From: Bog-473 sp963755375 | Lineage (GTDB): Bacteria; Actinomycetota; Acidimicrobiia; Acidimicrobiales; RAAP-2 | Direction of reading: 5' to 3' | Assembly (NCBI GenBank): GCA_963755375.1 | Contig: CAVWKG010000003.1 | Location: 248,001 to 312,000, forward strand | Length of the DNA: 64,000 nucleotides | Shown here: piece after piece, positions 51,952-61,194 of the stretch | Numbering within the stretch: the first letter of the stretch is position 1 | How the letters are laid out: the number at the start of each line of letters is the position of its first letter | Notes under the pieces: model-generated | What the model saw: the letters and a program-made list of their open reading frames with translations, nothing else | Database searches by the model: none | Told to the model about the DNA's origin: nothing | Made by a program: the position numbers and the translations under genes

Positions 51952-53124
51952 CTAGCTGAGCGCCCCCGACCCGCGCAGCTTGACCACGACGCTCTCGTCC
52001 ACGCCCCACTCGAGGAGGCCGGAGATGGTGTCGGCACCCGGCGGCGATGGCGGCCTCGATACGACGGACGGCGTCTTCGAGAACCGGGGCGCCGGCGCGG
52101 GCTGCACCGCGCCGTCGACCTCGATGTAGGTCGAGCGGGCGACGTTGTGCGGGTGCTCGTGCGCCTCCCAGGGCGACAACACGGGCGCCACGCAGGCGTC
52201 CGTCCCGTCGAAGACGGCGCACCACTCGTCACGTGTCTTGGTCTTGAAGATGGCAGCGAAGCGCTCCTTCATGGCCGGCCAGTCCTCGCGCGACTGCTGA
52301 TGCGGCAACGTCTCGTCGCCGGCCAGGCCGAGGCCCTCGAGCAGGGCGGCGTAGAACTGCGCCTCGATGCCACCGGCGGCCATCCACTTCCCGTCCGACG
52401 TCTCGTAGACCTCGTAGAAGGGCGCCCCCGTGTCGAGCATGTTCGAGCCCCGCTCCTCGTTCCAGATGCCGAAGAGGCGGAAGGCGTGGATCATTGTCAT
52501 GAGGGACGCGGCGCCGTCCACCATGGCGGCGTCGACGACCTGGCCCTCGCCCGAGCGGGTGGCCTCGAGCAGCGCCGCCACCATGCCGAACGCCAGCAGC
52601 ATGCCGCCACCGCCGAAGTCGCCGACGAGGTTCAGCGGCGGCACCGGCGCCGAATCGGCCCGGCCCAAGGACCACAACGCGCCGCCGATGGCGATGTAGT
52701 CGATGTCGTGCCCGGCCATGGGCGCCATCGGCCCGTCCTGGCCCCATCCCGTCATCCGTCCGTAGACCAACCGGCGGTTGCGCCCGAAGCAGGCCGCAGG
52801 CCCGATGCCGAGCCGCTCGGCCACACCGGGCCGGAACCCCTCGATCAGCCCATCGGCCTCTTCGACGAGGCCGAGCACGAGCTCGACCGCGTCGGGGTTC
52901 TTCAGGTCGATGCCGACCGAGGGACGTGACCGGTTCAACAGGTCCCAGTAGGGCCCCGAGGCCCCCGTCTGCGCCGCCCGCTCGACCGCGCCCGGTGCCG
53001 CCCGTTCCAGCCGCAGGACCTGCGCCCCGGCGTCGGCCAGCATCATGCACGTGTAGGGCGCCGGCCCGATGCCCGCCAGCTCGATGATCTTGATCCCGCT
53101 CAGCGGTCCACTGCGGTCGGCCAT
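51952..53124 (-). CDS. CaiB/BaiF family CoA-transferase
   Basis: The 390-residue class III CoA-transferase has LSGIKIIELAGIGPAPYTCMMLADAGAQVLRLE, DLKNPDAVELVLGLVEEADGLIEGFRPGVAERLG and RLVYGRMTGWGQDGP, followed by HDIDYIAIGGAL. It is close to alpha-methylacyl-CoA racemase-like members, which epimerise branched acyl-CoA; a CoA-transfer role is the alternative. ATG 53124 is preferred over 53160. Confidence 0.9.
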   Translation of the reverse strand: MADRSGPLSGIKIIELAGIGPAPYTCMMLADAGAQVLRLERAAPGAVERAAQTGASGPYWDLLNRSRPSVGIDLKNPDAVELVLGLVEEADGLIEGFRPGVAERLGIGPAACFGRNRRLVYGRMTGWGQDGPMAPMAGHDIDYIAIGGALWSLGRADSAPVPPLNLVGDFGGGGMLLAFGMVAALLEATRSGEGQVVDAAMVDGAASLMTMIHAFRLFGIWNEERGSNMLDTGAPFYEVYETSDGKWMAAGGIEAQFYAALLEGLGLAGDETLPHQQSREDWPAMKERFAAIFKTKTRDEWCAVFDGTDACVAPVLSPWEAHEHPHNVARSTYIEVDGAVQPAPAPRFSKTPSVVSRPPSPPGADTISGLLEWGVDESVVVKLRGSGALS

Positions 53125-53189
53125 CGCAGGATCGTGACCCGCGCCGCCCACGACGGTCAAGCCGGCCCGTCCTGCGCCAAGCTGGGGGC

Positions 53190-54212
53190 GTGCCTGCCGC
53201 CCGCGCCCCCGGACGAGTGACGCTCATCGGCGATCACACCGACTACAACGGTGGGCTCTCGCTCCCCATGGCCATCGACCTGGCCACCGAGGTGGTCTTC
53301 ACGCCGAAGCCCGGCAGCTTCCTCTTCGGGATCGACTCGGACCAGTTCGCCGGCCGCCCGATTGAGATCATGCTGGGTGATACCGCCCCGGTTCCCCCCG
53401 AGGCGGCCCTGGCGGCCGGACTCCTCCACACCCGGCCTCCGCCGAGCGGCGGGGTGGCCCGGGTGACGAGCACGCTGCCGGTCGGTGCGGGGCTCTCCTC
53501 GAGCGCCGCCTTCTCGGTGGCGCTCCTCCTCGCCCTGGGCCACGACCCCGATCCCTTGGCCCTGGCCCACGACTGCCAGGAGGCCGAGCGCCGCGCCGGC
53601 TCCCTGGTCGGCCTGCTCGATCCCCTGGCCATCGCCGGCGCCGCCGCCGGGCACGCACTCCACATCGACTTCGCCACCCTCGAGACCCGGCAGGTTGCCA
53701 TTCCCGAAGAGGCGGCCTTCGTGATCGTCCACAGTGAGACCCCCCGCCTGCTCACGAACACCCCGTACGCCACTCGCCGCGCCGAATGCGAACGGGCGGC
53801 GCACATCGTCGGTCGGCCGCTCGGCACCTGCGAGCTCGGCGACCTGAGCGCACTGACCGATCCCGTCCTGCGCCGGCGGGCCCGTCACGTGGTGACCGAG
53901 TGCGCCCGGGTGGGCGAGGCCGAGCGGTTGCTCGGCCGCGGCAATCTCGCCGGGCTGGGCGCCGTGATGACCGAGGGCCATCGCAGCTTGGCGGCCGACT
54001 ACAAGGTCTCGGTGCCGGCGGTCGACGAATTGGTCGAGCACCTGCTCGGGCAGCCCGGGGTCCTCGGTGCCCGGATGAGCGGCGGCGGCTTCGGCGGCTG
54101 CGTCATCGCGCTGTGCGAGCCTGATTCGCCCGCGCTCGAACCGGACGCCCACGCCCCGCGTCGCGCCTGGCGGGTCAGCCCGGCCGCTGGTGCAGCTCGT
54201 CTTGGGACGTAG
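53190..54212 (+). CDS. galK: galactokinase (GHMP kinase)
   Basis: The 340-residue protein has APGRVTLIGDHTDYNGGLSLPMAIDL (GalK signature with the catalytic Asp-containing region), LPVGAGLSSSAAFSVALLLAL (GHMP phosphate loop) and GARMSGGGFGGCVIAL (third GHMP motif). It is shorter than typical GalK, lacking about 20 N-terminal residues. No other Leloir gene is nearby, so another sugar or inositol substrate is possible. The last 38 bases overlap convergent trpD. Confidence 0.82.
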   Translation: MPAARAPGRVTLIGDHTDYNGGLSLPMAIDLATEVVFTPKPGSFLFGIDSDQFAGRPIEIMLGDTAPVPPEAALAAGLLHTRPPPSGGVARVTSTLPVGAGLSSSAAFSVALLLALGHDPDPLALAHDCQEAERRAGSLVGLLDPLAIAGAAAGHALHIDFATLETRQVAIPEEAAFVIVHSETPRLLTNTPYATRRAECERAAHIVGRPLGTCELGDLSALTDPVLRRRARHVVTECARVGEAERLLGRGNLAGLGAVMTEGHRSLAADYKVSVPAVDELVEHLLGQPGVLGARMSGGGFGGCVIALCEPDSPALEPDAHAPRRAWRVSPAAGAARLGT

Positions 54213-55242
54213 CGATCAACGCGTCGAGCACACCCACCGCCCGCCCGGTGTCGATCGACTGGGCGGCGAGGGCCAGCCCGGCCTCGAGGTCGTCGACACG
54301 CTCGGCGGCCACGAGCGCCGCCGCCGCATTGAGCAGCCCGATGTCGCGTCGGGCGCTCCGCTCCCCCTCGAGCACCGAGCGGATCACGCGGGCGTTGAAG
54401 GCAGCGTTCCCGCCCCGCAGGTCTGCCAGGGTCGCCGGGGCAAGGCCGAGCACCTGGGGGTCCACCCGCCACTCGGTCACCTCGAACGTACCCTCGCCGT
54501 CGCCACGCACCTCCAGGACGCTCGAGGGCGACGTCACGCTCAACTCGTCGAGCCCGTCATCGGCGTGCACGATCAGGGTTCGCCGGCTCCCCGTCGCCCC
54601 GAAGACGCCTGCCATGACGGGCCCCATGGCCGCGTCACTGACGCCGACCAGCTGGCGCCTGGTCCGCGCGGGGTTGATCAGCGGACCGAGGAAGTTGAAC
54701 ACGGTCGGCACGCCCAACTCCTTGCGGACCGGGCCGACGAAGCGCATGGCCGGGTGAAAGCGCTGGGCGAAGCAGAACCCCATGCCGGCCTCCGAGACGC
54801 AACGGGCCACGCCCTCGGGACCGAGTTCGATCGCCACGCCGAGCGCCTCGAGCACATCCGCCGTCCCCACCGACGACGACGCGGCGCGGTTGCCGTGCTT
54901 GCAGACGGGCACGCCGCACCCGGCCGTGATGAACGCCGCCAGCGTCGTCACGTTGATGCTCGCCAGCCGGTCACCACCGGTCCCGACGAGGTCCACCGCC
55001 GCACCGGCGTCCTCGTCCGCCAGCGGGCAGGGGACGGCGGCGTCGACCATGGCCCGGGCCAACCCCGTCACCTCCTCGGCCGTCTCGCCCTTGGCGTGCA
55101 GGAGGGCCAGAAAGGCTCCGACCTGGGCCGGCGTCGCCTCTCCCGCGAGGACGATCTGCAGCGTCTGCTCGGCCTCGGCCGCGCTGAGCGACTCCCGCCG
55201 GGAGAGGCGGGCCAGGACTTCCGGCCAGGTCAGTCCCACCAC
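54175..55242 (-). CDS. trpD: anthranilate phosphoribosyltransferase
   Basis: TrpD joins PRPP and anthranilate in tryptophan synthesis. The protein has VDLVGTGGDRLASINVTTLAAF, CGVPVCKHGNRAASSSVGTADVLEALG (PRPP site) and FCFAQRFHPAMRFVGPVRKELGVPTVFNFLGPLINPA, which are complete. GTG 55242 overlaps the stop of the preceding acyl-CoA dehydrogenase gene; GTG 55239 is equivalent. No other trp gene is present in the window. Confidence 0.95.
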   Translation of the reverse strand: MVGLTWPEVLARLSRRESLSAAEAEQTLQIVLAGEATPAQVGAFLALLHAKGETAEEVTGLARAMVDAAVPCPLADEDAGAAVDLVGTGGDRLASINVTTLAAFITAGCGVPVCKHGNRAASSSVGTADVLEALGVAIELGPEGVARCVSEAGMGFCFAQRFHPAMRFVGPVRKELGVPTVFNFLGPLINPARTRRQLVGVSDAAMGPVMAGVFGATGSRRTLIVHADDGLDELSVTSPSSVLEVRGDGEGTFEVTEWRVDPQVLGLAPATLADLRGGNAAFNARVIRSVLEGERSARRDIGLLNAAAALVAAERVDDLEAGLALAAQSIDTGRAVGVLDALIATSQDELHQRPG

Positions 55243-56405
55243 AGGTCCCGGTCGAGCACGCCACGGGCGATGAGTCCGAGCTGCACCTGCGACGTGCCCT
55301 CGACGATCGTGAGTTGCTTGGCGTCGCGGTACCACTGCTCGGTCGGGTGGTCCTCCATGTAGCCGGCCGCCCCGAGCAATTGGACGGCTAATGACGAGGC
55401 GCGCACGGCCAGCTCGGTGGCGTGGTACTTGGCCATGGACAGGTACGGGACGAACTCCTTGGTGAACTTGCCCGCGTCGGCCAGCACCGCCGCTCGATAC
55501 GTGAGGAGCCGGGCGGCCTCGATGTCCACGGCGCACTTGGCGATCTCCCACTGGATCCCCTGGAAGTCAGCGATCGTCTTGCCGAAGGCGGCCCGCTGCT
55601 GCACGTACTCGGTGGCGTACATGAGCGCGCCCTCGGCCAGGCCGATGCCCCGCGCCGCCACGATCGGACGCATGGCGTTCAGCCCCAGCATGGCCAGGCG
55701 GAAGCCGCCCACCTCACCGATGACGTTCCCCGCCGGGACGTGCACGTCCGTCAGGAGGAGCTCACCCGTGTCGACCCCGCGCACGCCCATCTTGTGGTCG
55801 GTCCGGCCCACGGCCACCCCGTCCCAGGCCCGCTCCACGATGAAGGCCGTGACGGAGTCGTGCGCCCGGCTGGTGGGGTCGCTGGTCTTGGCGAAGACCG
55901 TGTACCAGTCGGCCTCCCGCACGCCCGACATCCAGCACTTGGTGCCGTTCAACACCCACCCGCCCTCTGCGCCCGTGTCCGGCACCCCCCGGGTCCGTAT
56001 CCCCATGACGTCGCTGCCGGCCTGGGGTTCGGACAGCCCGAAGCCTGCTCGCAGGGTCCCGTCGCAGATGCCAGGGAGATAGTTCCGCTTCTGCTCCTCG
56101 GTGCCGGCGATCATTACCGGCCCCGTCGGCAGGCGGGTGAGCAGGAGCATCAGCGCCGCCGTGTTGGAGTACTTGGCCACTTCCTCAATGGCCAGGGCCA
56201 GGCCGAGGATCCCCGCGCCGGACCCCCCGTACTCGACCGGGATGCACAATCCCAGCAGGCCGGCGTCGCGGAACGCCTCGAAGATGTCGCTCGGGTACGC
56301 GCCTTCTTTGTCGATGGCCCGGGCCCGCGGCTTGACCTTGTCCTGAGCGAGGCGCCGGACGGAATCTCGGAGCTCCACCAGCTCCTCCGGGAGATCAAAA
56401 TGCAC
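55230..56405 (-). CDS. acyl-CoA dehydrogenase
   Basis: The 391-residue flavoprotein has the N-terminal helical domain, FGLSEPQAGSDVMGIRTRG (FAD and acyl site), KMGVRGVDTGELLLTDVHVP, and the C-terminal RAAFGKTIADFQGIQWEIAKCAVDIEAARLL with QLLGAAGYMEDHPTEQWYRDAKQLTIVEGTSQVQLGLIAR, where the catalytic Glu is the E of IVEGTSQ. It oxidises acyl-CoA to enoyl-CoA; chain length is unknown. GTG 56405 is the start. Confidence 0.93.
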   Translation of the reverse strand: MHFDLPEELVELRDSVRRLAQDKVKPRARAIDKEGAYPSDIFEAFRDAGLLGLCIPVEYGGSGAGILGLALAIEEVAKYSNTAALMLLLTRLPTGPVMIAGTEEQKRNYLPGICDGTLRAGFGLSEPQAGSDVMGIRTRGVPDTGAEGGWVLNGTKCWMSGVREADWYTVFAKTSDPTSRAHDSVTAFIVERAWDGVAVGRTDHKMGVRGVDTGELLLTDVHVPAGNVIGEVGGFRLAMLGLNAMRPIVAARGIGLAEGALMYATEYVQQRAAFGKTIADFQGIQWEIAKCAVDIEAARLLTYRAAVLADAGKFTKEFVPYLSMAKYHATELAVRASSLAVQLLGAAGYMEDHPTEQWYRDAKQLTIVEGTSQVQLGLIARGVLDRDLWWD

Positions 56406-56448
56406 CGGCGAAGGCTACCGGACGTCCCGGCCAGGTATTTTCTGATCC

Positions 56449-58104
56449 TTGACCCCCGCCCAACCCGAATCGCCCGGAGCGCCCGGTGCCGACATGGACC
56501 ACTCCATGTCTCGGGCCGACCTGCAGGCCGAGCTGCGCACCACGCGCAAGAGAGAGCACAAACGCGAGCACCGCTGGCGGCGGCGGACGCTCTACGCGCT
56601 GTCCTCGATCGTCCTGCTGGCCGCCCTCGGGGTCGGAGGTCTCTACGTCTACGCCAACTATCGCTTCAACCAGATCAAGAAGATCCACGCCAAGCACCTG
56701 GTCGCGGCCGCCCCGCCCGGACAACCGTTCAACCTGCTCCTGGTCGGCTCGGACTCGCGGGCATTCGTCTCGAACTCGACCCAGGTCAAGGCGTTCGGCG
56801 ACGAGGGGAATGCCGGCGGACAGCGCAGCGATGTAACGATGGTGGCCCGCTTCGACCCCGTCGCCAAGTCGGTGACCATCCTCTCCATCCCGCGTGACCT
56901 CTGGGTCGACATCCCCGGCAACGACAGCGGGATCTCGGGCATGAACCGCATCAATGCCGCCTTTGACTCTGGGCCCGACCTCCTCATCCAGACCATCGAG
57001 CGGGACCTCGGCATCCCGATCAACCACTACGTGTCGGTGGACTTCCCGGGGTTCTCGGGCATGGTGAACGCGTTGGGCGGCGTCACCATGGACTTCCCCA
57101 CCCCGGTCAAGGACCAGTACACCGGCCTCGACGTGACGACGACGGGCTGCCAGGTGGTGAACGGGACGACCGCCCTCCAGCTGGTGCGCAGCCGACACCT
57201 CTACTACAAGAACTCGGACGGCTCCTGGGAGTACGACGGCCTGTCGGATTTCAGCCGGATCCAGCGCCAGGACGCCTTCTTCCGGGCCGTGCTGGCCAAG
57301 GTGAACGGGTCCATCACCAACCCCTTCACCATCAACGCCTTCATCGGCTCCGCCGTGGGCAATCTGACCATCGACGACACCCTGAGTCAGGGTGACCTGC
57401 TGCACATCGCCGACGTCTTCCGGGGACTGGCCTCGTCACACCTCGTGACCGAGACGCTGCCGACGACGTCCTACGTGACCTCGGGCGGGGCCGACGTGCT
57501 CGAAGAGGCACAGCCCTACGCCCAGAACCTCATTAACTCGTTCAACGCCATCGGAACAGCTGCGGCCGCGCCGGTGACCACTCCCGCCGAGGGCAGCAAG
57601 GCCACCAGCACCACCACGACGGTCGCCACCGAGGCCCACAAGCTGGTGGGCGTCAACGTCCTGAACGCGTCGGCCGTGAACGGCATCGCGCACGCCACGG
57701 CGACGGCGCTCACGGACCAGGGCTTCGACGTCACCGGGATCGGAGATGCCTCGACCGCACTGGCCGCCGGCGGCCCTTCGGAGATCCTCTACGGTCCGTC
57801 CGGATCGGAGGCTGCGCACACGCTGGCGTCCGCGCTCGGCGGCCCGGTCACCCTGGTGCCCGACGAGAGCCTGAGCGGACAGACGGTCTCGCTGTTGATC
57901 GCCGGCTCCCAATTGACCGTATCCGGTCCGTCGACCGGTGCGGCAACGACGACGACCACGACGGGTCCGACCACCACGACGATCCCCGCGGACGTCTACG
58001 CCAACACGCAGCCCGAGCCCTGGAACCCGTCGCCCTGCACCATCGGTCAGCCGACCCAGGCGACGCCGACCACGGCCGCCCCGAAGGCCGTCAAGAAGAA
58101 GTAG
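56449..58104 (+). CDS. LytR-CpsA-Psr family cell-wall ligase with LytR_C domain
   Basis: LCP enzymes attach glycopolymers such as arabinogalactan or teichoic acid to peptidoglycan at the outer membrane face. The 551-residue protein has a basic N-terminus, one membrane helix (about residues 45-66), the LCP domain with NLLLVGSDSRA, TILSIPRDLWVDIPG, NRINAAFDSG and LQLVRSRHLYY (catalytic Arg and Asp residues), then LytR_C (VGVNVLNASAVNGIAHATA) and a Thr/Pro-rich tail. TTG 56449 is the farthest start; ATG 56494 is possible. Confidence 0.92.
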   Translation: MTPAQPESPGAPGADMDHSMSRADLQAELRTTRKREHKREHRWRRRTLYALSSIVLLAALGVGGLYVYANYRFNQIKKIHAKHLVAAAPPGQPFNLLLVGSDSRAFVSNSTQVKAFGDEGNAGGQRSDVTMVARFDPVAKSVTILSIPRDLWVDIPGNDSGISGMNRINAAFDSGPDLLIQTIERDLGIPINHYVSVDFPGFSGMVNALGGVTMDFPTPVKDQYTGLDVTTTGCQVVNGTTALQLVRSRHLYYKNSDGSWEYDGLSDFSRIQRQDAFFRAVLAKVNGSITNPFTINAFIGSAVGNLTIDDTLSQGDLLHIADVFRGLASSHLVTETLPTTSYVTSGGADVLEEAQPYAQNLINSFNAIGTAAAAPVTTPAEGSKATSTTTTVATEAHKLVGVNVLNASAVNGIAHATATALTDQGFDVTGIGDASTALAAGGPSEILYGPSGSEAAHTLASALGGPVTLVPDESLSGQTVSLLIAGSQLTVSGPSTGAATTTTTTGPTTTTIPADVYANTQPEPWNPSPCTIGQPTQATPTTAAPKAVKKK

Positions 58105-58119
58105 GTCGGACGGTCCTTC

Positions 58120-58359
58120 TCAGGCCGACTTGCGACGCTGCCGCACGATCCGCCGGCGCTCCCGCTCCGTCGTGCCACCCCAGACACCCTCACGCTCGCG
58201 GTGGGCCAGGGCGTGCTCCAGGCACGCTTGGCGGACCGGGCAGACGGCGCACACAGCCTTGGCTTCGGCCGCGTCGGCTTCGTCCTCGGTGACGGGGTAG
58301 AACGCCTCGACGTCGAGTCCCCGGCAGGCGGCTTGCTTGCGCCACGTGGTGGCGATCAT
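58120..58359 (-). CDS. WhiB family iron-sulfur transcription factor
   Basis: The 79-residue protein has four Cys (12, 37, 40, 46) in the C-x24-C-x2-C-x5-C arrangement that holds a [4Fe-4S] cluster, then the turn GVWGGTTERERR and a basic tail RRIVRQRRK that binds DNA with SigA. ATG 58359 has GAGGAA 11 bases upstream. WhiB proteins are restricted to actinobacteria. The exact subgroup cannot be fixed, but the plain core resembles WhiB1/WhiB2. Confidence 0.93.
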   Translation of the reverse strand: MIATTWRKQAACRGLDVEAFYPVTEDEADAAEAKAVCAVCPVRQACLEHALAHREREGVWGGTTERERRRIVRQRRKSA

Positions 58360-58525
58360 GGGAAACACTTCCTCAATAACGGATAAAAAGGCGGATACTT
58401 GATTCGCCCTGTTCGGAGGCCCTTTTGGTGCAACGACCGGCGACAGCGACCCCAAATTCGGCGAACGAAGAGTATGGCGCAGGTCCCGTGCGTCTGTAAA
58501 GACTTGCGCACGGAATTGTCCCTGG

Positions 58526-59139
58526 TCAGCCGATTGGTAGAACCTTTGTTGTGCCGAGCAGATCCCCGAGCAGCGCCCGGCGCACTGGGGGCAGCAGATC
58601 GGTCCTGGCCTCGTAGGCCGGGTGGGTCGCCACCAGGGCGACCTCCCGGGCGTCCCCGAACGCTGCCACCTGTGCCCCGGTGAAGCCAAAGCGTACATAG
58701 TGGACCGCAGGCGTCATCGTGTCCCGGGTGAGCGCGGCGGCGTGCTCGGCCTCAGGGACACTCGCCACCACCGCCCCGTCGATGGAGATGCCGAGCTGGC
58801 GCTCGATCCCCACCAGCCGGGGCAGCCACTCCCGCAGCGCGCCGTCCGAGGTCAGCTCAATGAAGAGGGTGGCCGAGAGCTCCCCCTCCCCCGGCAGGAG
58901 CCGGTTGTAGATGTCGAGCTCGACCTGGATCGCCTCGTCACTGATGATCTTCTCGGCCCGAGCCATCTCCTGGACCTGGAAGCGGACGGTGTCGAAGCAT
59001 TCGAAGACCAGGGTCATGATCGGCCCGAGGGCCAGGCGCCGGTCGCGCTTCCGCGCGAATGATCGCGCGCCCGGTAATCCTGCCGCACCCGCTCGTAGGC
59101 CCGCAGGTCGAGCACGTCAGCCAGCGTCAGCGGAGGCAC
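58526..59139 (-). CDS. DUF3501 family protein, one frameshift
   Basis: From GTG 59139 the frame reads PPLTLADVLDLRAYERVRQDYR, then is lost around 59070-59085. Another frame continues ARKRDRRLALGPIMTLVFECFDTVRFQVQEMARAE and runs to the stop at 58526 with LIELTSDGALREWLPRLVGIE and YVRFGFT. Both parts match DUF3501. The gap is two bases over, or one short of, a multiple of three. In many bacteria DUF3501 sits with rubrerythrin and a GlpC-like Fe-S protein; here it follows rubrerythrin in the PerR operon. Confidence 0.78.
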
Positions 59140-59207
59140 GCCATCATCCGCACCCGAGTCAATCTGCGGTCACCCGCCCCCGCCCGGCGACCTGCGCCGG
59201 GTTGCCG

Positions 59208-59607
<400 letters not shown>

Positions 59608-59630
<23 letters not shown>

Positions 59631-60102
59631 GGCTGATACGTACCTTTCTCTTACTTGGTCGGTTGCGGGTTTTGCGAAATCTGTGACCCCGGCACTCGTC
59701 GCACAGTCCCCGGAAAACGATCTCGGCGCTGTCGACGACGAAGCCTTGCGCACCCCGCGAGGACACCGTGAGGCCCGGGAAGTCGGCTACCAGGTCGCGT
59801 ACCTTGCCACACGAGCGGCAGACCAGATGGTGGTGCGTGTTCTCGACGTTCGGGTCGAAGCGCGCCGAGCCGGTGCCGACGTCGAGCACGGAGATGGCGC
59901 CCAGCTCGGCCAGGTCGTTCAGGGTTTGGTACACGGTCTTGAGCGAGACTTTGGGCATCTCGCGCAGAACCCTCTCGTGGACCCGCTCGGCCGACGGGTG
60001 GGTGACGTCGCCCTCCAGGGCGCGGAAAATGCACCGGCGTTGGGCCGTGATCTTGCGCCCGTTGGCTCGGAAGAGGTCCCTCAGTGCGTTGGGTGACTGC
60101 AT
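59608..60102 (-). CDS. perR: Fur family regulator, PerR-like
   Basis: The 164-residue protein has a winged helix (ITAQRRCIFRALE, HPSAERVHERVLREMPKVSLKTVYQTLNDL) and a Fur metal domain: HHHLVCRSCGKVRDL with Cys 95 and 98 and CDEC (134 and 137) for structural zinc. The residue five after Cys 98 is Asp 103, the position where PerR has Asp and Fur has Glu, and His 35 is retained, so peroxide sensing by iron is likely. It autoregulates through the box at 60137-60151 and co-transcribes rubrerythrin and DUF3501. Confidence 0.85.
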
Positions 60103-60111
60103 GTCGCGGTC

Positions 60112-60151
60112 ACCCTATCGTGCGCGCAACCTTTTTTGACAACGATTGTCG
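60112..60151 (-). promoter_or_regulatory. perR operon promoter with Fur-family box
   Basis: On the minus strand, -10 TAGGGT (60117-60112) lies nine bases before the perR ATG and -35 TTGTCA (60142-60137) lies 19 bases further up. A 15-bp inverted repeat, TGACAACGATTGTCG on the plus strand (60137-60151), covers the -35. The short leader indicates a leaderless mRNA. The same layout recurs at 60487-60526. Confidence 0.8.
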
Positions 60152-60216
60152 AAATCAGGGGTGCGACCTGGGCTGTGACCTCTCAGAAGATGCAGAGTCA
60201 CGGCGCGGACAGAATG

Positions 60217-60477
60217 CTAGGTGCCGGTCGCTTCGCCCTCTGGAATCGCCTCCCACCATTGGCACCACCAGTTGCCCCCGACGAGGATGCGGAGCTTCGG
60301 GTGCCAGCAGTACGAAAGATCCTTGTACGGCTCGAGGTAGTAACGGCAGTTGTCGCACCGTTCGTCGCCCGAGGGATGCCCACGGAGGACCTGGTTGCCC
60401 ACCAGGTGGCTGAGTTCGACCGAGATTCGCTCGTCGATCTCCTTGGGCTCTGGCTCGGGAATCGTGTAGTCGGACAT
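60217..60477 (-). CDS. small HiPIP-like four-cysteine protein
   Basis: The 86-residue acidic protein has Cys 41, 44, 57 and 72 in the order C-x2-C-x12-C-x14-C, with the aromatic end GGNWWCQWW, resembling the cluster-binding part of high-potential iron-sulfur proteins. The N-terminal half is polar (EPEPKEIDERISVELSHLV). There is no signal peptide. It has its own promoter with a PerR-type box and so probably serves the peroxide response, for example as an electron donor to rubrerythrin; both the cluster and the role are inferred. Confidence 0.72.
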   Translation of the reverse strand: MSDYTIPEPEPKEIDERISVELSHLVGNQVLRGHPSGDERCDNCRYYLEPYKDLSYCWHPKLRILVGGNWWCQWWEAIPEGEATGT

Positions 60478-60486
60478 AGCGCGGTC

Positions 60487-60526
60487 ACCCTAGCGGGCGT
60501 CACATGTTTTTTGACAATCGTTGTCA
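60487..60526 (-). promoter_or_regulatory. second Fur-family box promoter, for the HiPIP-like gene
   Basis: On the minus strand, -10 TAGGGT (60492-60487) is nine bases before ATG 60477 and -35 TTGTCA (60517-60512) is 19 bases further up. The plus-strand 15-mer TGACAATCGTTGTCA (60512-60526) is a near-perfect inverted repeat. Spacing and the GTGACCGCG stretch after the -10 are the same as in the perR promoter. Confidence 0.8.
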
Positions 60527-60629
60527 GAATCAAGTCGCGATCCGCCGGAGCGCTTCGTCACGCCGGCGAAACGGGCCGGCACGGATCTCGAGCCAACCGA
60601 GCGGACACTCGTGCGGTGCTACGGCGCCC

Positions 60630-61169
60630 TCATGATCGGCTTTGGCCCGACTCGAGGTCTCGCATGGTGAAGAGAGCGTGGAGAGTAATCCCCTCGGCCG
60701 CCACCACGTCGGACCCGCCGCCCTCCCGGTCGATCACGCAGACGGCGTGCTCGACCACGGCACCCTCCGAACGGAGGTCCTGGGCCGACAGCACCATCTG
60801 CCCGCCCGTCGTGACGACGTCCTCAACGATGAGGAGGGTGTGCCCCGCCACCACGCCGCCTTCGCAGACCTGCTCGGTGCCGTATTTCTTGGGTTGCTTG
60901 CGCACGAAGTACGCGGGGAGTCCCGTCATCGAGGACAGCATGGTGGCCAGCGGGACGCCTCCGAGTTCCAGCCCGGCGAGGCCCTCGGTCCCCTCGGGCA
61001 CGAGCGGCACCATGGCCGCGACGATCTCGGCCAACAGGGCGGGGTCGGACTCGAAGCGGTACTTGTCGAAGTAGTGGTCGGCCGTGCGACCCGAGCGCAG
61101 AACGAACGTACCCGTCAGGTGGGAGGAGGCGAAGACGCGGGCGGCCAACGTCACGCCCTCATTCTGCAC
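60630..61169 (-). CDS. pyrE: orotate phosphoribosyltransferase
   Basis: PyrE makes orotidine monophosphate in pyrimidine synthesis. The 179-residue protein has FVLRSGRTADHYFDKYRFESDP, GLELGGVPLATMLSSMTGLPAYFVRKQPKKYGT and the PRPP-binding loop LLIVEDVVTTGGQM. GTG 61169 is the start. It is read away from the hypothetical gene at 61195, whose stop is 25 bases upstream. About 150 bases between it and the HiPIP-like gene hold the second PerR box. Confidence 0.93.
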   Translation of the reverse strand: MQNEGVTLAARVFASSHLTGTFVLRSGRTADHYFDKYRFESDPALLAEIVAAMVPLVPEGTEGLAGLELGGVPLATMLSSMTGLPAYFVRKQPKKYGTEQVCEGGVVAGHTLLIVEDVVTTGGQMVLSAQDLRSEGAVVEHAVCVIDREGGGSDVVAAEGITLHALFTMRDLESGQSRS

Positions 61170-61194
61170 TGCTCCCGCTACAGCGGGTGGTTGG

